A DNA stretch of 64,000 bases from Pseudarthrobacter sp. ATCC 49987 (GCF_009928425.1 NZ_JAABNS010000001.1:4092001-4156000); one strand, 5' to 3'. Shown: positions 43,791 to 52,496, counted from the first letter of the stretch. The notes: generated by a model not told the origin, from the letters alone. Numbers and translations are program-made.

Positions 43791-44513
43791 TTACTGCTGG
43801 GGCGTGTGCTGGTCGGTTGCAGCGGCCTGGGCGAGGTAGGCGTCCAGGGTGGCGGAGCGGTGGAGGCGGGCGGCCTTTTCGATCTCGTCGGAAGTGGCGC
43901 CCGACTCGATGAGCTTCAGGAGTGCCTCGTGTTCGTCGACCGATTCGTGGGCGCGGCGGGGGACGAAGCGGAACGTGGAGGACCGCAGCGAGGCGAGCCG
44001 GTTCCAGCCACGGTGGACGAGGTCCAGGATGTGGGGGTTGGGGCAGTGCTCGAACAGCATGCTGTGGAAGTCCTGGTTCAGCCGGGTGAACCGGACGGGG
44101 TCGAAGTGCTGCAGGCATGCGCGCATCTCGGCGTTGACGGCGCGGGCACGGGCTATGTCCGCCGGCCCGATCAGGGGAGCAGAAAGGGCCGTGGCGGCAC
44201 CTTCCACGATGCTGAGGGTTTGCATCGTGTAGAGGTACTCGGTGGGGTCGATCCCGGCGACGGTGGCGCCGACGTTCCGCTCGAATGTCACCAGCCCTTC
44301 GGCCTCGAGCCGGCGGATGGCTTCGCGGACCGGCACCACACTGACGCCCAGATCCTCGGCGATCTTCGCCAGCACCAGCCGGTAGCCGGGGGAGTAGGCC
44401 CCGTCCACGATCCGGGCCTTGACGGCCGCGTAGGCCTGCTCGGACTTGCTGACTGTGTGCGCGGCGGGGTGAGTACCTGTGTTTGTGCCTGTGGCAGTCG
44501 CCGTGTCAGTCAT
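43791..44513 (-). CDS. GntR-family (FCD) regulator of the hpa operon
   Basis: A 240-residue regulator with an N-terminal winged helix (SEQAYAAVKARIVDGAYSPGYRL; LGVSVVPVREAIRRLEAEGLV) and an FCD domain whose likely ligand/metal histidines are in NQDFHSMLFEHCPN, DEHEALLKLIE and RLHRSAT. It is embedded in the operon it probably controls, overlapping the hpaG-like gene by 8 bases. GTATAC-centred sites upstream of that gene fit FCD regulators of the VanR type. Effector unknown, perhaps a hydroxyphenylacetate. Confidence 0.88.
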   Translation of the reverse strand: MTDTATATGTNTGTHPAAHTVSKSEQAYAAVKARIVDGAYSPGYRLVLAKIAEDLGVSVVPVREAIRRLEAEGLVTFERNVGATVAGIDPTEYLYTMQTLSIVEGAATALSAPLIGPADIARARAVNAEMRACLQHFDPVRFTRLNQDFHSMLFEHCPNPHILDLVHRGWNRLASLRSSTFRFVPRRAHESVDEHEALLKLIESGATSDEIEKAARLHRSATLDAYLAQAAATDQHTPQQ

Positions 44514-45993
44514 TGGCTTTGCCTGCTTCCCATTCCTCGTACTTGGTCCGCCATGCGGTGTTCAGCGGGTAGAGGCCGTCCACGCTGTGACCCTGTGCCA
44601 CCATCTCGGCGATGAAGACTTCCTCGCGTTCCTGGGCGATGGAATCGTCCGCGAGTTCTTCGGCCAGGGCCGGCGGGATCACCAGGATGCCGTCCGCGTC
44701 CGCCACGATGATGTCCCCGGGCTGCACGGTGGCGCCGCCGCAGGCGATCGTGATGTCCGTGTCCCACGGGATGTGCCGGCGCCCGAGGACTGCGGGGTGC
44801 GGGTTGGCGTAATAGGTGGGCATGTCCATCGCAGCCACGGCGGAGAAGTCACGGACGCCGCCGTCGGTGATGACGGCGGCGGCGCCTCGGACCTGGGCGC
44901 GGAGGGCCAGGATGTCGCCGATGGTGCCGGTGCCCTTTTCGCCGCGGGCCTCCATGACGAGGATTTCGCCCTCGTTGACCGAGTCGATGGCCTTCTTCTG
45001 GGCGTTGAAGCCGCCGCCGTGGGTCTTGAAGAGGTCCTCGCGGTTGGGCACGTAGCGCAGGGTCCGGGCCAGGCCCACGATCCGCCTGTCCGGGCGGGTC
45101 GAGGTCAGGCCGTCGATGCTGACGTTGTTCAGGCCGCGCTTGCGCAGCTGGGAGGACAGGGTGGCCGTGCAGACGCTTTCGAGCTTCGCCTTCAGCTCCG
45201 GCGACAGGACATGTCCGACGGCGGCGAGTCCGGCCGCTTCACGCGAGCCGTAGGCTTCCTCCCGCTGGAGGTCATCGGTCCTGGGCTGCGCGCCGAAGTC
45301 CGCGAACGGCGTCGTGCCCTCCTCGACCCGGGTGACCAGGCGGCCCGTGGAGAAGCCGGCAGCGGCGGCGCCCGCCGTCGTGCTTTCGGTGCTGACTTCA
45401 ACTTCGACGACGTCGCCCGGCTTGGCCACGGAGGCCCCGGCGGGGGTGCCGGTGAGGATGATGTCGCCTTCCTCGAGGGTGAGCAGCTGGGAGAGATCAG
45501 CGACCAGGCGGGCAAACGGGAAGAGCAGGTCACCGGTGGTGTCGTCCTGGACCAGGTCGCCGTTGTGCCAGGTGCGGATCCGTAGTTGTGCCGGGTCGAC
45601 GGCGTCCGCGGCGATCAGTCCCGGGCCCACCGGCGTGAAACCGTCGCCGCCCTTGGACCGGAGGTTGGAGCCCTTGTCGGCGTAGCGGAGGTCGTAGACG
45701 CCAAGGTCGTTACTGGCCGTGATCCACCCGACGTGGTTCCAGGCGTCCTCGATGGCCACGCGCCGGGCCGGCTTGCCGATGATGAGGGCGATCTCGCCTT
45801 CGTACCCGAGGAGTTCGCAGCCGGCGGGACGTTCCACCGTTGAGCCGCTGAGCGCCAGGGAGGAGGATGGCTTCAGGAAATACGACGGCTGCCCGGGTGT
45901 CCGGCCGCGCTGCGCTGCCCGGCTGGGGTAGTTGATGTGGACCGCAATGACCTTGCGCGCTGCGGCCAGGAGGTGGTCGGTGACCTGTTCCAA
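44506..45993 (-). CDS. hpaG: HpaG-like FAH-domain protein fused to an RraA/HMG-aldolase-like domain
   Basis: A 495-residue fusion. Residues about 1-215 are an FAH-family domain (YEGEIALIIGKPARRV; GDIILTGTPAGASVAKPGD), here expected to isomerise or decarboxylate the hpa-pathway oxo-acid. After a linker rich in Ala, Thr and Glu, residues about 265-490 are an RraA/DlpA-like domain of the HMG/CHA aldolase family, with the hallmark AAVITDGGVRDF (Arg and Asp of the active site). Canonical HpaG has two FAH halves, so the second FAH is replaced. The TTG start at 45993 has GAGGAG 7 bases upstream. First gene of the hpa operon. No separate hpaF isomerase gene is present. Confidence 0.85.
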   Translation of the reverse strand: MEQVTDHLLAAARKVIAVHINYPSRAAQRGRTPGQPSYFLKPSSSLALSGSTVERPAGCELLGYEGEIALIIGKPARRVAIEDAWNHVGWITASNDLGVYDLRYADKGSNLRSKGGDGFTPVGPGLIAADAVDPAQLRIRTWHNGDLVQDDTTGDLLFPFARLVADLSQLLTLEEGDIILTGTPAGASVAKPGDVVEVEVSTESTTAGAAAAGFSTGRLVTRVEEGTTPFADFGAQPRTDDLQREEAYGSREAAGLAAVGHVLSPELKAKLESVCTATLSSQLRKRGLNNVSIDGLTSTRPDRRIVGLARTLRYVPNREDLFKTHGGGFNAQKKAIDSVNEGEILVMEARGEKGTGTIGDILALRAQVRGAAAVITDGGVRDFSAVAAMDMPTYYANPHPAVLGRRHIPWDTDITIACGGATVQPGDIIVADADGILVIPPALAEELADDSIAQEREEVFIAEMVAQGHSVDGLYPLNTAWRTKYEEWEAGKAND

Positions 45994-46006
45994 GAATTAC
46001 TCCTCA

Positions 46007-46028
46007 TCGAGTACGAAATCGTATACGA
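46007..46028. promoter_or_regulatory. Tandem GntR-type operators upstream of the hpa operon
   Basis: TCGTATACGA (46019-46028) is a perfect palindrome and TCGAGTACGA (46007-46016) matches it at 8 of 10 positions, 12 bases apart. They lie 14-35 bases upstream of the hpaG-like start. GTATAC-centred sites are known for FCD/VanR-type GntR regulators. Confidence 0.6.
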
Positions 46029-46135
46029 AAACTATTGCCCAGGAATCGTGGGACGTCAACCCCTTGCCTGGGGGAGTTTTCCGGGTACTTGTAACCCGCG
46101 TCATATCTGCCGTACAGTTTTGCCTGGAGATATGA

Positions 46136-46170
46136 GTTCTATTATCGAACGTCAAGTTCTAATATCGAAC
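46136..46170. promoter_or_regulatory. Tandem PcaR/IclR-like operator upstream of the MobA-like gene
   Basis: GTTCTATTATCGAAC (46136-46150) and GTTCTAATATCGAAC (46156-46170) repeat at exactly 20 bases, two helical turns. Read in reverse, the first is GTTCGATAATAGAAC, close to the PcaR/IclR-type box GTTCGATAATCGCAC as I recall it (13 of 15). The second repeat ends 60 bases before the hydroxylase start. No IclR gene is in the window. Confidence 0.6.
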
Positions 46171-46230
46171 ACCCCGACGGCGACAGTCCGCCACACCACG
46201 AAGTGCCACACAGCGAAGTGAGGAAAGCCC

Positions 46231-48150
46231 GTGCAGTTCCACCACCACGGTTACGTATCCGGTGACCCGCGAGTCCAGCCAGCTGCCGGCGTCGGCATCG
46301 ATCGGCCCACAGAACTTCCTGACGAGGTCGACGTGCTCATTGTGGGCACCGGACCGGCGGGCGTTGTCACCGCCGCGCAGCTGTCCCAGTTCCCGGGCCT
46401 CACCACCCGGATCGTGGAGCGCCGCGACGGGCGGCTCCCCATTGGCCAGGCCGACGGCATCCAGGCCCGGAGTGTCGAGACCTTCCAGGCCTTCGGATTC
46501 GCCGAGCGGATCATCGCCGAGGCCTACCGCATCACCGAGATGGCCTTCTGGAAGCCGGACCCCGCGGACCCGTCCCGGATCGTCCGGGCCGCCCGCGCCG
46601 TGGACGACACGACAGGCATCAGCGAGTTCCCGCACCTCATCGTCAACCAGGCCCGCGTCCTGGACTACTTCGGCGAGTTCATGGCGAACGCGCCCACCCG
46701 CATGGCGCCTGACTACGGCCTGGAGTTCCGGAGCCTCGAGGTCTCCGACGCAGGCGAGTATCCCGTCACCGTCACCCTCGTCCACACTGCCGGCCCCGAT
46801 GAGGGCCGGGAGCGCATTGTCCGGGCGAAGTACGTCGTCGGCGCGGATGGCGCCAGGAGCAAGGTCCGGGACTCGATCGGCTGCACCCTCGCGGGCGACC
46901 AGGCCAACCACGCCTGGGGCGTCATGGATATCCTCGCCGTCACGGACTTCCCGGACATCCGCACGAAGTGCGCGATCCAGTCCGGCACCGGCGGCAGCAT
47001 CCTGCTGATCCCGCGCGAAGGCGGCTACCTGTTCCGCATGTATGTCGATCTTGGCGAGGTCGACGGGAACGACAAAGGCGCCGTGCGCAGCACCACCATC
47101 GAGCAGATCATTGCCCAGGCGAATGAGATCCTCCACCCCTATACCCTCGACGTCCGCAATGTTGCCTGGCACAGCGTGTATGAGGTCGCCCACCGCCTCA
47201 CTGACCGGTTCGACGACGTCCTGCCGGACCAGCTGGGCACGCGCACGCCGCGCGTGTTCATCACCGGCGACGCATGCCACACGCACAGCGCCAAGGCCGG
47301 CCAGGGCATGAACGTTTCCATGCAGGACGGCTTCAACCTGGGCTGGAAGCTCGGGCACGTGCTCGAGGGCCGCAGCCCGGAAAGCCTGCTGTCCACGTAT
47401 TCGGCCGAGCGCCAGGTCATCGCGAAGAACCTCATTGACTTCGACAAGGAGTGGTCGACGCTCATGGCGAAGAAGCCCGAGGAATTCGAAAGCCCCTCGG
47501 AGCTCGAGGACTTCTACGTGAGCACCGCCGAGTTCCCGGCCGGATTCATGACCCAGTACGCCCCGTCCATGCTCGTCGGCGAGGCCGACCACCAGGACCT
47601 GGCTGCCGGCTTCCCCATCGGCAAGCGCTTCAAGTCCGCGTCCGTTGTGAGGGTCTGCGACACCAACCCGATGCACCTGGGCCACCACGCCACGGCGGAC
47701 GGGCGGTGGCGCATCTACGTCTTTGCCGACGCAGCAGCGGCCGGTGCCCCGTCACCCACCACGGACTTCGCCGACTGGATCGCGACCGCGCCGGACTCCC
47801 CGCTCGCCGCCACCCCCAGGGGGGCCGACCTCGACGCGTGGTTCGACGTGAAGGTGATCTACCAGCAGGACCACACGGGTGTCGACATCGGCGCGGTCCC
47901 CCCAGTGTTCAAGCCGCTGGTGGGCCCGTTCCAGCTCACGGACTACGAGAAGGTCTACGCCACCGATCCGACGGCGGACATCTTCGAGCTGCGCGGCCTG
48001 GACCGCGGCGGCGTCGTTGTGGTGGTCCGCCCGGACCAGTATGTGGCCAACGTCCTGCCCCTCACGGCGACGGCGGAGCTCGGCGCGTTCTTCGCGCCCC
48101 TCCTGCAGGCAGGCAACCGCACCCCCGAGCTCCAGGACCACGCGGGCTAA
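46231..48150 (+). CDS. FAD-dependent aromatic hydroxylase, MobA (3-hydroxybenzoate 4-monooxygenase)-like
   Basis: A 639-residue class A flavoprotein, the same length as the Comamonas 3-hydroxybenzoate 4-hydroxylase as I recall it, with a similar N-terminus (MQFHHHGYVSGDPRVQPAAG). Motifs: LIVGTGPAGVVTAAQLSQFP, VGADGARSKVRDSIG and ITGDACHTHSAKAGQGMNVSMQDGFNLGWKL; a thioredoxin-like C-terminal domain runs from about residue 450. It hydroxylates a phenolic acid ortho to its hydroxyl. Its position divergent to a homoprotocatechuate operon suggests the substrate may be a hydroxyphenylacetate rather than hydroxybenzoate. No hpaB/hpaC pair is in the window. CTTCACTTTGAGGAAAG-type purine-rich sequence precedes the GTG start. 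Confidence 0.85.
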   Translation: MQFHHHGYVSGDPRVQPAAGVGIDRPTELPDEVDVLIVGTGPAGVVTAAQLSQFPGLTTRIVERRDGRLPIGQADGIQARSVETFQAFGFAERIIAEAYRITEMAFWKPDPADPSRIVRAARAVDDTTGISEFPHLIVNQARVLDYFGEFMANAPTRMAPDYGLEFRSLEVSDAGEYPVTVTLVHTAGPDEGRERIVRAKYVVGADGARSKVRDSIGCTLAGDQANHAWGVMDILAVTDFPDIRTKCAIQSGTGGSILLIPREGGYLFRMYVDLGEVDGNDKGAVRSTTIEQIIAQANEILHPYTLDVRNVAWHSVYEVAHRLTDRFDDVLPDQLGTRTPRVFITGDACHTHSAKAGQGMNVSMQDGFNLGWKLGHVLEGRSPESLLSTYSAERQVIAKNLIDFDKEWSTLMAKKPEEFESPSELEDFYVSTAEFPAGFMTQYAPSMLVGEADHQDLAAGFPIGKRFKSASVVRVCDTNPMHLGHHATADGRWRIYVFADAAAAGAPSPTTDFADWIATAPDSPLAATPRGADLDAWFDVKVIYQQDHTGVDIGAVPPVFKPLVGPFQLTDYEKVYATDPTADIFELRGLDRGGVVVVVRPDQYVANVLPLTATAELGAFFAPLLQAGNRTPELQDHAG

Positions 48151-48201
48151 GCACCGGTCCGGGTACCCCTGCGCGCTGCGGGAAACGTCCCGTGACACGG
48201 C

Positions 48202-48244
48202 AAAGGCTGAGCGCTACGGGTATACCCGCAGCGCTCAGCCTTTT
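48202..48244. terminator. Bidirectional terminator between the MobA-like and pheA genes
   Basis: A 14-base stem (48202-48215 with 48230-48243) continues, after one mismatch, into the self-complementary CGGGTATACCCG. AAA and TTTT flank the stem on both sides, so it can act in both directions. Confidence 0.9.
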
Positions 48245-48307
48245 GCGCGTCGCCAGCCCGGATCCGTAGCGGATTCCTAGGCGGGTCCCGCCTGCGCGGC
48301 GAGGACC

Positions 48308-49165
48308 TCAGCTTGCGGCTGCTTGTCCGGTCCGGTACTCGGCTGCGGCATAGACGCCCAAAATGCGCACTTCGGTGGTGAAGAAGTCCAGCTCCTCAAG
48401 GGCCAGGCGGACGGGCAGGTCCTCGGGGTGACCTTCGACGTCGGCCATGAACATGGTGGCAGCAAACTCGTCGCCCACCATGTAGCTTTCCAGCCTTGTC
48501 ATGTTCACGCCGTTCGTGGCAAACCCGCCAAGCGCCTTGAATAGGGCAGAAGGAACGTTCCGGACCCGGAACAGCAAACTGGTCACAGCCGCTTCCGGCA
48601 GCGCCTCCCGGGACGGCAATTCCTTTTCCGGCGCCAGGACCACGAACCGGGTGGTGTTGGACGGGTCATCTTCCACCCGCGAAGCCAGCACCTGCAAGCC
48701 GTAGATCCGGGCAGCGAGCGGGGGAGCGAGGGACAGCTTGGTCGGATCATTCCACTCCCGCACTTCACGGGCAGAACCGGCGGTATCGCCGGCAATAACA
48801 GGCTTCAGGCCGGCACTGCGGATCAGCTTGCGGCACTGGCCCAGGGCATGGATGTGGCTGTGGACCTCAGTGGCCCCCTCGATGGTGCTGCCCGGGATGC
48901 CCAACAGGTCAAAATGAATCGGAAGAAAGTACTCGCCCACTATCTGCAGACCGGATAGCGGCAGCAGGACGTGGATGTCAGCCACCCGGCCGGCGATCGA
49001 GTTCTCAATAGGAATCATGGCCAGGGCAGCCTCCCCGCCGGATACCAGCTCTAAGGCATCCTCGAAGCTGGCGCACGGGACGCTTTCCAGCTCGGGAAAC
49101 ATCTGCGCGCACGCAATATTGGAATTGGCGCCGGGCTCACCCTGGTACGCAATCTTCTTGACCAT
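48308..49165 (-). CDS. pheA: Prephenate dehydratase, proteobacterial-like type
   Basis: A 285-residue monofunctional prephenate dehydratase. The PDT domain (IAYQGEPGANSNIA; MIPIENSIAGRVADIH; DDPSNTTRFVVL) is followed by an ACT domain (RNVPSALFKALGGFATNGVNMTRLESYMVG). It converts prephenate to phenylpyruvate in phenylalanine synthesis; the ACT domain binds phenylalanine. The ending (LALEELDFFTTEVRILGVY) and LESYMVG, instead of the common ESRP, resemble alphaproteobacterial enzymes, suggesting transfer or a second copy. No clear ribosome-binding sequence precedes the ATG at 49165. Confidence 0.9.
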   Translation of the reverse strand: MVKKIAYQGEPGANSNIACAQMFPELESVPCASFEDALELVSGGEAALAMIPIENSIAGRVADIHVLLPLSGLQIVGEYFLPIHFDLLGIPGSTIEGATEVHSHIHALGQCRKLIRSAGLKPVIAGDTAGSAREVREWNDPTKLSLAPPLAARIYGLQVLASRVEDDPSNTTRFVVLAPEKELPSREALPEAAVTSLLFRVRNVPSALFKALGGFATNGVNMTRLESYMVGDEFAATMFMADVEGHPEDLPVRLALEELDFFTTEVRILGVYAAAEYRTGQAAAS

Positions 49166-49270
49166 GGTCGGTATGCTGTCATGCCGGGAGCCCTAGTGCC
49201 CAAACGGTTCGCGTTCAGCGTCACAAGCCGGGGGTTCCGCGACATCGAGCCCCAGTCATCTGGGATACCC

Positions 49271-49299
49271 GGAGGCCGGGGCAAACTCCCCCGGCCTCC
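49271..49299 (-). terminator. GC-rich hairpin after the aldehyde dehydrogenase gene
   Basis: An 11-base stem (49271-49281 with 49289-49299) with a 7-base loop, 26 bases beyond the stop of the minus-strand aldehyde dehydrogenase. There is no T-run, so termination may be weak. Confidence 0.6.
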
Positions 49300-49324
49300 G
49301 CCGTCGCAGGTTACCCCCGGCCGG

Positions 49325-50734
49325 TCAGCCGTTGATGACCTGGGGTACGCCGAGGGCCTTGAGTCCTTCGACGCCGAATTCCAGGCCGTAGCCGGATTGC
49401 TTGGCGCCGCCGAAGGGGATGCGCGGGTCAACGGCGCCGTGCTTGTTGATCCAGACGGTGCCTGCCTCGAGCCGGGCCGCGACCGTGCGGGCTTCCGCCG
49501 GATCGGCGGACCAGACGGAGGCGCCGAGTCCGACGTCGAGTCCGTTGGCCATAGTGACGGCCTCGTCCACCGTGCGGTAGCGGATGATGGGCAGGGCGGG
49601 GCCGAACTGTTCCTCGGCCACCAGCGGATTGTTGTTGTCGATGTCGGCCACCAGGGTGGCGGGGTAGAAGTAGCCGGGCTGGTCCGTGGCCGGGTCGCCG
49701 CCGAGCAGGATCTTGGCCCCGGAATCGCGGGCGTCCTCTACCAGCCGGGCCACGATGTCGAACTGCTGCTTGTTCTGCAGCGGGCCCAGCACATTCCCCT
49801 CGTCGAGGCCGTTGCCCATGGGCATCGCGGCGGCGACCGCGGTGAGTTCCTCGCAGACGGCATCGTAGATGTCGCCGTGGACGTAGAGGCGCTTCAGGGC
49901 CGCGCAGGTCTGGCCGGTGTTGATGAAGGCGCCCCAGAAGAGGCCCTCCGCGATAGCCTTGGGGTCGGCGTCGGGCAGGACGATGCCTGCGTCGTTGCCG
50001 CCGAGTTCCAGGGTGAGGCGTTTGACCGTGTCCGCGGAGGACCTGATGATGGCTTTGCCCGTGGCCGTGGAGCCGGTGAACATCACCTTGCCGATCGTGG
50101 GGTGCTCGGCCAGCCTTGCGCCGACGTCGCGGCCGCCGGAGACGACGGTGAGGAGGCCTTCGGGCAGTTCCTCGTTGAGGACTTTCGCCAGGGCCAGGAC
50201 GGACAGCGGGGTGTATTCGGACGGTTTGACCACCACGGCGTTGCCCATCCGGAGGGCCGGTGCGATCTGCCAGATGGTGATCATCATGGGCCAGTTCCAG
50301 GGCCCGATCGCCCCGACGACGCCGATGGGCCGGTAGTGCAGTTCGGCGCGGGTTTCGCCGTCGTCCACCACGGTCTCCGGCTCCAGGACGGTGGCGGCAG
50401 CCGTGCGGAGCCAGGCGGCGCAGGCGCCGACCTCGAACCGTGCATTGGGGCCGTTGAGGGGTTTGCCCTGCTCGCGGGAGAGCAGGCGGGCGAGTTCCTC
50501 GGCAGAGCGTTCGACGGCGTCGGCGGCCCTCAACAGTGCGGCGCTCCGCGCGTCATGGCCCAATGCCGCCCACGCGGGTTGGGCGGCGGCTGCAGCGGCA
50601 ATGGCCCGCTCCAGGTCCTCCAGCGTGTGCACCGGCGCTTTGCCGACGACAGTGCCGGTGGCGGGGTCAAGGATGGTCCGGGTGTCGCCGGTGTCAGGGG
50701 TGATCGAGGCCAGAAGGGCGTCGTAAGTTTCCAT
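49325..50734 (-). CDS. Aldehyde dehydrogenase, phenylacetaldehyde-type candidate
   Basis: A 469-residue NAD(P)-dependent aldehyde dehydrogenase with catalytic Cys277 (NTGQTCAAL), Glu243 (TLELGGND), PWNWPMM near residue 145 and the C-terminal FGGAKQSGYG. It starts with METYDALLAS, and GGAG lies 9 bases before the ATG. Context: divergent permease, then an AraC regulator and a copper amine oxidase. It therefore probably oxidises the arylacetaldehyde made by that oxidase to the arylacetic acid. Succinate-semialdehyde-type substrates (product of HpaI) are an alternative. Confidence 0.88.
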   Translation of the reverse strand: METYDALLASITPDTGDTRTILDPATGTVVGKAPVHTLEDLERAIAAAAAAQPAWAALGHDARSAALLRAADAVERSAEELARLLSREQGKPLNGPNARFEVGACAAWLRTAAATVLEPETVVDDGETRAELHYRPIGVVGAIGPWNWPMMITIWQIAPALRMGNAVVVKPSEYTPLSVLALAKVLNEELPEGLLTVVSGGRDVGARLAEHPTIGKVMFTGSTATGKAIIRSSADTVKRLTLELGGNDAGIVLPDADPKAIAEGLFWGAFINTGQTCAALKRLYVHGDIYDAVCEELTAVAAAMPMGNGLDEGNVLGPLQNKQQFDIVARLVEDARDSGAKILLGGDPATDQPGYFYPATLVADIDNNNPLVAEEQFGPALPIIRYRTVDEAVTMANGLDVGLGASVWSADPAEARTVAARLEAGTVWINKHGAVDPRIPFGGAKQSGYGLEFGVEGLKALGVPQVING

Positions 50735-50906
50735 GGGGTGTACTCCACATCGAGTAGTTGGCCGTACTGTCATGTCCGAGTGTCCTCCGGTGTGCGGCGC
50801 GCAGTCTTGTCTTTGCGCGAACTGCAGTTGACCCAGTGCGAAGGATCGCGGCGGCCTTGGATGCCGTTGCGCTGAGGAACAACAAACGATCGCTGATCGA
50901 CAAAAG

Positions 50907-50922
50907 GGTGACAGGCGTCACC
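50907..50922. promoter_or_regulatory. Inverted repeat in the aldehyde dehydrogenase-permease divergent gap
   Basis: GGTGAC-AGGC-GTCACC lies 85 bases before the permease start, in the 273-base gap between divergent genes. A candidate regulator-binding site; the protein is unknown. Nothing else is seen in this gap. Confidence 0.45.
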
Positions 50923-51007
50923 TGCAATGCTGGATTGCACGGTGCAAGACACCTCTCCCTTTCTCACACCGCCAATCCCCAGACTCATGACCGTTAAGAA
51001 GGATCCG

Positions 51008-52477
51008 ATGAGTATTTCAAAATCCGAGCCCCGGACCGCGGAAGACAATCCCCGCGCCGAGCACTCCACCGCCCTGCGCGCCGGCAGCGTCGGCGTCATG
51101 GGCATTCTCTTCTTTGTTTTGTCCGCCCAGGCGCCATTGACCGGAATCGTCGGGGCGTCGCCGCTGGCCGCGGCCCTCGGCAACGGCCCCGGAGCGCCCG
51201 GTGCGTACCTGGTGGTGGGTATCGTCATCGTCATCTTTGCGGTCGGGTTCGTGGCGATGAGCCGCAAGATCCAGGCCAACGGCGCGTTCTACGCCTATGT
51301 GACCGCCGCCTTTGGGCGCAAGACCGGAGCGGGAGCCGCGTGGCTCGCGCTCCTGGCCTACAGCACAGTCCAGGCCGCAATGTACGGGCTGTACGGCGCG
51401 GCGTTCTCGGGGCTCCTCGGGTCCGCCGGCGTCGTGGTTCCCTGGTGGCTGCTGGCCGTGGTCACGATGGCCGGCGTGCAGATGCTCGGATCCCTCAACA
51501 TCGAACTTGGTGCGCGCGTCCTGGCGGTACTTGTTGGACTCGAAGTCGCCATCCTGCTCATGTTCGGCATCACTGTGCTGCTGCGGGGCGGCGGCCCGGA
51601 GGGAATTTCGCTCGCGGCGTCCTTCTCTCCCGCGGCGATCGCCACCGGAGCCCCGGGCGTCGCCATCATGTTCGCCGTCGCCTCCATGTTCGGCTTCGAA
51701 TCCACGGCCATCTACTCGGCCGAGGCCAAGGATGCCCACCGCACAGTGGCCCGTGCCACCTACCTGTCGGTGGGGGTCATCTCGGTGTTCTTCGCCTTCA
51801 TCTCGTGGATGCTGGTCAGCTACTACGGCCCATCGCGCGTCATGGACGCCGCGGGGGCGGCGCTCGAATCAGGCGACTCCACCTCCTTCGTGCTGACACC
51901 GATGGTGGAACTCTTCGGGCCGTGGGCCGGGATCGCCACCGGCGTCCTGCTCGTGACCTCGCTGCTGGCCGGCATCATCGCCTTCCACAACGGCATCAAC
52001 CGCTACCTCCATTCGCTGGCACTGCGCGGGTCCATGCCCGGCGTCGTCGCCCATACCAACCGGCACCGTGCCCCCGCCGTCGCCGCACGGATCCAGACCG
52101 TAATCGCGTTCCTGCTCATGGCGCCGTTCGCCCTGCTGTCCCTGGACCCGGTCCTGACCCTCTTTTCCTGGTTCAGCGGGCTGGCCGTGGCCGCGCTCCT
52201 GGTCCTGTACATCCTGTGCTCCCTGGCCGTCGTCGCGTATTTCCGGCGCGAAAGAGTGGCCGGCCAGGTCTGGCAGACCAAAGTGGCGCCGATACTCGCC
52301 ACCCTGCTTCTTGGCTGGGTTCTGTCCCTCGTGGTCAGCAACTTCACGGCGCTGATTGGCGGCAGCACCGAAACGGCCATGGGCCTGCTGACCGCTGTCC
52401 CCGTAGTGTTTGCGGCCGGCGTCTTGGTGGAAGTCGGCGTCGAGCGCAAGGCCGCCCGGGCCGGGGTCCCCGCGTAG
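51008..52477 (+). CDS. APC-family amino-acid/amine permease
   Basis: A 489-residue protein with 12-14 hydrophobic segments. The helix 1 region has VLSAQAPLTGIVGASPLAAALGNGP and helix 6 has FAVASMFGFESTAIYSAEAKDAHRTVARAT, both APC-family features. Its place beside an arylacetaldehyde-type dehydrogenase and a primary amine oxidase suggests import of an aromatic amine such as phenethylamine or tyramine (inference). ATG 51008 is chosen because AAGAAGGA is 5 bases upstream; upstream ATGs at 50927 and 50987 have no such signal. Confidence 0.88.
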   Translation: MSISKSEPRTAEDNPRAEHSTALRAGSVGVMGILFFVLSAQAPLTGIVGASPLAAALGNGPGAPGAYLVVGIVIVIFAVGFVAMSRKIQANGAFYAYVTAAFGRKTGAGAAWLALLAYSTVQAAMYGLYGAAFSGLLGSAGVVVPWWLLAVVTMAGVQMLGSLNIELGARVLAVLVGLEVAILLMFGITVLLRGGGPEGISLAASFSPAAIATGAPGVAIMFAVASMFGFESTAIYSAEAKDAHRTVARATYLSVGVISVFFAFISWMLVSYYGPSRVMDAAGAALESGDSTSFVLTPMVELFGPWAGIATGVLLVTSLLAGIIAFHNGINRYLHSLALRGSMPGVVAHTNRHRAPAVAARIQTVIAFLLMAPFALLSLDPVLTLFSWFSGLAVAALLVLYILCSLAVVAYFRRERVAGQVWQTKVAPILATLLLGWVLSLVVSNFTALIGGSTETAMGLLTAVPVVFAAGVLVEVGVERKAARAGVPA

Positions 52478-52496
52478 CGGCCGGCATTAAATGCTG

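Noticed and set aside
41121-44615. 1164-residue frame on the + strand opposite the hpa operon
   Set aside because: It is antisense to hpaH, hpaD, hpaE and the GntR gene, all with exact family motifs. Its composition is that of a GC-rich shadow frame.
49181-50875. 564-residue + frame opposite the aldehyde dehydrogenase
   Set aside because: It lies antisense to a motif-complete aldehyde dehydrogenase and has no family features.
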